Shown in pieces: positions 10,101 to 10,771 of a stretch of 10,771 bases of DNA. Position 1 is the stretch's first letter; each line of letters starts with the position of its first letter. The stretch covers positions 1 to 10,771 of the forward strand of contig JAOXYB010060090.1 of the NCBI GenBank assembly GCA_028565635.1, given 5' to 3'. The notes under the pieces were generated by a model. That model was not told the origin of the DNA and did not search any database. It saw nothing but the letters and a program-made list of their open reading frames with translations. The position numbers and the translations under genes are program-made. The DNA is from Phoronis ovalis (Eukaryota > Phoronida > Phoronidae).

Positions 10101-10437
10101 TTCAAACAAGATCAGAAGCCCATAACAAAAGTTAATTCTTAATCTTTGGAATTCCTTGCTTTCACTTCATAATCAAAAGTTCACTTACCTTGTTGATCAT
10201 ATCTCTTCCATATCATTTTTCATTCGTTCAGGGAATATATTGTAAACCAGACTCCCCTGACTGAATATGATATGCTACATAATAAACAGTATGTCAGAAT
10301 AAACAACTTACTCTTGCAGCTGGCTCATCTTCTCTTGAAGGCTCTTGACACCAGTTTCTAAATCCTGGCTACCACAAACCTGGAAAATCTTTTCTTCATG
10401 ACTCTTAAGCTCTTCTTCCTTCTTCTCCATTTGTTCC
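1089..10437 (-). CDS. RAD50: RAD50 double-strand-break repair ATPase, C-terminal 694 residues in 16 exons (5' part outside window)
   Basis: RAD50 is the SMC-like ABC ATPase of the nuclear MRE11-RAD50-NBS1 complex, which senses, tethers and processes DNA double-strand breaks and activates ATM. The 16 exons are 10312-10437, 9459-9594, 9038-9151, 8804-8896, 8402-8549, 7808-7865, 7267-7468, 6845-7014, 6096-6243, 5582-5755, 3661-3786, 3154-3292, 2558-2700, 2160-2293, 1483-1611 and 1089-1134. Spliced, they give 2086 nt open in one frame to TGA. Numbering from the first full codon, the zinc hook CPLC is at 68-71, heptad-rich coiled coil runs from about 85 to 500, the signature SAGQ is at 588-591, Walker B VFALDE at 613-618, the D-loop about 622-624 and the H-loop His at 655. 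Human RAD50 is 1312 residues with its hook near 681, so about 600 N-terminal residues, including Walker A, lie past the right edge. No frameshift or internal stop is seen, so the gene looks functional. Exon limits are by eye from similarity and GT-AG sites. Confidence 0.97.
1483..1611 (-). CDS. RAD50: RAD50 exon: H-loop and C-terminal lobe end
   Basis: One base, 42 codons (residues 638-679) and [22 protein letters not shown] contains the H-loop (switch) His of THD at 1557-1559, which contacts the ATP gamma-phosphate in ABC ATPases. [14 protein letters not shown] follows. Reading on without splicing gives one Glu and a TAG stop at 1479-1481, but a good GTAGGT donor overlaps that stop. A matching terminal exon lies 348 bases further on, so splicing is the better model. 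Confidence 0.95.
2160..2293 (-). CDS. RAD50: RAD50 exon: Walker B and D-loop
   Basis: It encodes 44 codons (residues 593-636) plus [22 protein letters not shown] leads into [20 protein letters not shown]. Walker B is VFALDE (2216-2233), with Asp for magnesium and Glu as general base, and NLD is the D-loop. Two overlapping donor choices exist at its end. GTACGT at 2159 was preferred over a GTAGGA six bases downstream, because GA plus G of the next exon then gives [15 protein letters not shown], as in human LVEIIKSRSQQRNFQ. The following intron (1612-2159, 548 bases) has nothing I recognise. Confidence 0.97.
2558..2700 (-). CDS. RAD50: RAD50 exon: C-terminal ATPase lobe with signature motif
   Basis: Two bases plus 47 codons (residues 546-592). 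[15 protein letters not shown] is followed by [20 protein letters not shown] and then CSAGQK. SAGQ (2561-2572) is the ABC signature motif that completes the ATP site of the partner RAD50 in the dimer. The Ser-Gly-Ala region between EIRSD and RRTYNYR is the variable acidic loop seen in other animals. The donor AAG|GTTGAA is weaker than its neighbours, but it joins K directly to VLAS as in human RAD50. Confidence 0.97.
3154..3292 (-). CDS. RAD50: RAD50 exon: coil-to-head junction
   Basis: It encodes 46 codons (residues 499-544) plus one base, with acceptor TTCCTAG and donor [27 protein letters not shown] aligns with [21 protein letters not shown] of human RAD50, and [13 protein letters not shown] follows. 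This is where the coil re-enters the ATPase head, next to the MRE11-binding base of the coil. The intron after it (2701-3153, 453 bases) is AT-rich and unremarkable. Confidence 0.96.
3661..3786 (-). CDS. RAD50: RAD50 exon: end of descending coiled coil
   Basis: A phase-0 exon of 42 codons (residues 457-498), from ATTTGTAG to CAG|GTATGG. It begins [19 protein letters not shown] and ends [16 protein letters not shown], matching FRDAEEKYREMMIVMR just before the head domain in human RAD50. The following intron (3293-3660) has nothing recognised. Confidence 0.94.
4739..5333 (+). repeat. Four full 151-bp tandem units of copy 2
   Basis: Each unit reads, in order: gaYgccagtcRgccat, ggttcYgaatgacccc or ggttccaaatgacccc, aaaatcaataggctt, a variable middle (cattgtcactatg...), atttcaaatggatatcac, a ttga(g/a)atatc block, and aacagtgaatttgacgcgc. 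Units differ by roughly 10-15 percent by eye. The spacing is exact, because units start 151 bases apart without indels. Confidence 0.85.
5364..5390 (+). repeat. Terminal stem-loop of element copy 2
   Basis: gtacctcca (5364-5372) pairs with tgggggtac (5382-5390), nine pairs including one G-T, around a nine-base loop. The counterpart in copy 1 (315-322 with 332-339) keeps eight pairs although one stem base has changed C to T opposite G. The hairpin is five bases from the shared end aataa, as expected for the 3' end of Helitron-type elements; this role is inferred. Confidence 0.55.
5582..5755 (-). CDS. RAD50: RAD50 exon: coiled coil with the conserved [11 protein letters not shown] block
   Basis: A phase-0 exon of 58 codons (residues 399-456) between CCTAG and [25 protein letters not shown] is nearly the same as IQERWLQDNLTLRKRN of human RAD50, one of the best conserved stretches of the coil. 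The remainder is Gln/Glu/Lys-rich coil ending QQEKLLIE. The intron after it is the largest in the gene and carries the 151-bp-unit element. Confidence 0.95.
6096..6243 (-). CDS. RAD50: RAD50 exon: coiled coil
   Basis: One base plus 49 codons (residues 350-398), from CTTTAG to CAG|GTACGT. It begins [17 protein letters not shown] and ends [11 protein letters not shown]. It matches the ETELNKVIAQL...MRQDIDTQK part of human RAD50 in position and heptad character. The next intron (5756-6095) shows nothing recognisable. Confidence 0.92.
6845..7014 (-). CDS. RAD50: RAD50 exon: coiled coil
   Basis: It encodes 56 codons (residues 293-348) plus two bases, and begins [20 protein letters not shown]. This aligns with [20 protein letters not shown] in human RAD50. 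It ends KAIQKEIA and uses a GTAAGT donor. The intron after it (6244-6844, 601 bases) contains only AT-rich sequence with no open frame or repeat that I recognise. Confidence 0.92.
7267..7468 (-). CDS. RAD50: RAD50 exon: coiled coil
   Basis: The longest exon here, with one base plus 67 codons (residues 226-292), from AATGTAG to a CGA|GTATGT donor. [22 protein letters not shown] matches [21 protein letters not shown] of vertebrate RAD50 closely. Three AG dinucleotides lie together at the acceptor (TAGAGAGAC). The first was chosen because TT from the upstream exon plus A then gives Leu and an open frame. Confidence 0.92.
7808..7865 (-). CDS. RAD50: RAD50 exon: 58-base coiled-coil exon
   Basis: A small internal exon with two bases, 18 codons (residues 207-224) and two bases. 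It encodes [18 protein letters not shown] and is bounded by a TTTTTAG acceptor and a GTAAGT donor. It was found from the frame gap between its neighbours. [12 protein letters not shown] aligns with DLDRTVQQVNQE of human RAD50. Its length is not a multiple of three, so skipping it would break the frame. The next intron is 7469-7807, with nothing recognised. Confidence 0.92.
8402..8549 (-). CDS. RAD50: RAD50 exon: coiled coil
   Basis: It encodes 49 codons (residues 157-205) and ends in one base that joins AC of the next exon to make Asp. It opens [17 protein letters not shown] and closes [14 protein letters not shown]. The end corresponds to ERKIAQQAAKLQGID in human RAD50, which fixes the frame. 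The intron after it (7866-8401, 536 bases) holds no feature I can name. Confidence 0.92.
8804..8896 (-). CDS. RAD50: RAD50 exon: coiled coil
   Basis: A phase-0 exon of 31 codons (residues 126-156), beginning [15 protein letters not shown] and ending [10 protein letters not shown], with a GTACGT donor. It matches the [20 protein letters not shown] segment of animal RAD50 in order and spacing. Its role is structural, extending the antiparallel coil. Confidence 0.92.
9038..9151 (-). CDS. RAD50: RAD50 exon: start of descending coiled coil
   Basis: A phase-0 exon of 38 codons (residues 88-125), from the TTGCAG acceptor to a GTATGT donor. It encodes [19 protein letters not shown] and then a charged coil ending [17 protein letters not shown] aligns with LRLAPDKLKSTE just after the hook in human RAD50. 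The following intron (8897-9037) is short and unremarkable. Confidence 0.93.
9459..9594 (-). CDS. RAD50: RAD50 zinc-hook exon (CPLC)
   Basis: This exon carries the apex of the RAD50 molecule. After one base completing the split Asp codon it encodes residues 43-87. [21 protein letters not shown] is the hook: CPLC (9507-9518) is the CxxC that pairs with the same motif of a second RAD50 to bind one zinc ion and link two complexes. [15 protein letters not shown] then starts the descending coil. The donor is GAG|GTACCA. The exon was started at 9594 because the TTTATTTGTAG acceptor there gives the phase needed by the upstream GA, and DRGAIVGG aligns with the RAMLAGAT stretch of human RAD50. The first 20 bases of the exon are also the first part of a 60-bp tandem array that continues into the intron and repeats this acceptor six more times. 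The intron after it (9152-9458) shows nothing recognisable. Confidence 0.95.
9575..9998. repeat. 60-bp minisatellite, seven units, duplicating the zinc-hook exon 3' splice site
   Basis: Seven direct repeats start at 9575, 9635, 9695, 9755, 9815, 9875 and 9935 with exactly 60-base spacing and no indels, then a few bases of an eighth. Units are about 90-98 percent alike. In RAD50 orientation each unit holds a polypyrimidine stretch ccattttatttgtAG, the AG acceptor, and about 19 bases of exon-like sequence ending ccattgttg. The first unit's exon-like part is real coding sequence of the zinc-hook exon (codons for DRGAIV); the others are intronic. Because 60 is a multiple of three, both strands carry long open frames of 20-residue repeats, which I take as artefacts. 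The array makes up more than half of the 717-base intron 9595-10311; the remainder, 9999-10311, shows nothing recognised. Confidence 0.93.
9595..9610 (-). promoter_or_regulatory. Functional 3' splice site of the zinc-hook exon
   Basis: The minus strand reads ccattttatttgtAG and then the exon. This is the only one of seven near-identical acceptors (AG at 9595, 9655, 9715, 9775, 9835, 9895, 9955 and the next base) whose use keeps RAD50 open. From any other, the exon would begin D, D/H and so on, and reach TGA (for example 9627-9629) at the tenth codon. Confidence 0.8.
10312..10437 (-). CDS. RAD50: RAD50 exon: end of ascending coiled coil, before the zinc hook
   Basis: This is the most 5' exon visible. 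It begins after a TATAG acceptor with one base completing a split codon, encodes 41 full codons (residues 1-41), and ends with GA before a GTAAGT donor. The lysine/glutamate-rich coiled coil ends in [14 protein letters not shown], which matches the FDVCGSQDFES block just before the zinc hook in vertebrate RAD50. The phase-2 end joins exactly to the next exon to make an Asp codon. The preceding exon is not in the window: the next 334 bases to the right are intron. Confidence 0.92.
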
Positions 10438-10771
10438 CTATAAATCCAGTGACATATACAAAACACTAAACTATTTTATAGCCATTGTTTCAGACTAGTT
10501 TCACAGAAAATGTTAAAGTATTGGAAATGTATTGTAGCTTTTATCCAGTATACTATATAAGTTACGGAATAAAAACTAAATAATCCAAAGACAAAACATG
10601 GCCTATATGGCATAAGGTCACAATAGATGTAACCACAATGGTGGCGTAGTGGTCTGGCCCTGATGGAAGAAGTGTGTGAACCTTAAATTTATGATTTTTT
10701 CTTTTTTCCTCCTTGGCGCTGGCTTTTTGTTTGTTTCTGTTTGAAAGGTAAATCACTGTACAAGAGATTGA
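10438..10771 (-). other. 3' part of a further RAD50 intron, running off the right edge
   Basis: The exon at 10437 begins with the last base of a split codon, so another exon must lie further right. None is convincing in this stretch. It holds a purine-rich patch on the minus strand (about 10690-10737) and a short tRNA-like A-box string tggcgtagtgg (10642-10652) without a matching B box, so a decayed SINE is possible but unproven. Confidence 0.5.

Noticed and set aside
10620-10690. tRNA gene or tRNA-derived SINE
   Set aside because: Only an A-box-like string (tggcgtagtgg) is present. No B box at the right distance and no cloverleaf could be drawn; left as a possible decayed fragment.
10690-10737. 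Possible further RAD50 exon on the minus strand (ASAKEEKRKNHK in one frame, RRKKEKIINLR in the phase-compatible frame)
   Set aside because: The donor AAG|GTTCAC is weak, the frame that resembles coil does not fit the phase of the next exon, and the stretch is simple purine-rich sequence.

Overview
This window is eukaryotic (metazoan) nuclear DNA. It is AT-rich, and it holds one intron-rich gene on the minus strand plus dispersed repetitive DNA. The gene is RAD50, the SMC-like ATPase of the MRE11-RAD50-NBS1 DNA-repair complex. Sixteen coding exons can be placed, from 10437 down to the stop codon at 1089-1091. They encode the C-terminal 694 residues: the distal part of the first coiled coil, the CPLC zinc hook, the whole returning coiled coil, and the C-terminal half of the ATPase head (signature motif SAGQ, Walker B/D-loop [12 protein letters not shown]-loop ITHD). 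All 15 complete introns are GT-AG and every junction keeps the reading frame. The N-terminal ~600 residues (Walker A, Q-loop, first coiled coil) lie beyond the right edge. The protein is closest to animal RAD50. Together with the repeats described below, this suggests a marine invertebrate (for example a mollusc or another lophotrochozoan, or an invertebrate deuterostome), but the species cannot be fixed from the sequence alone.

Layout by plus coordinate: 1-345 is the truncated end of a dispersed element made of 151-bp tandem units with a unique tail and terminal hairpin. 346-1036 is flanking DNA 3' of RAD50 with nothing recognisable. A poly(A) signal lies at 1037-1042, and the RAD50 exons run from 1089 to 10437. 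The largest intron (3787-5581) contains a second, fuller copy of the same element (about 4648-5395) in the same orientation. 9575-9998 is a 60-bp minisatellite of seven units that starts inside the zinc-hook exon and runs into the intron before it. The window ends inside another intron (10438-10771).

Two things stand out. First, the 60-bp minisatellite has copied the 3' splice site of the zinc-hook exon into seven regularly spaced acceptors. Only the acceptor nearest the exon keeps the RAD50 frame; each of the others would bring in a TGA stop ten codons on. Second, the two 151-bp-unit elements share unit-by-unit order and a compensated 3' hairpin. This indicates a mobile element that moves as a ready-made array (pearl / Helentron-type), not two local satellite expansions. 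I see no operon, CRISPR array, RNA gene or unknown multi-gene system here.
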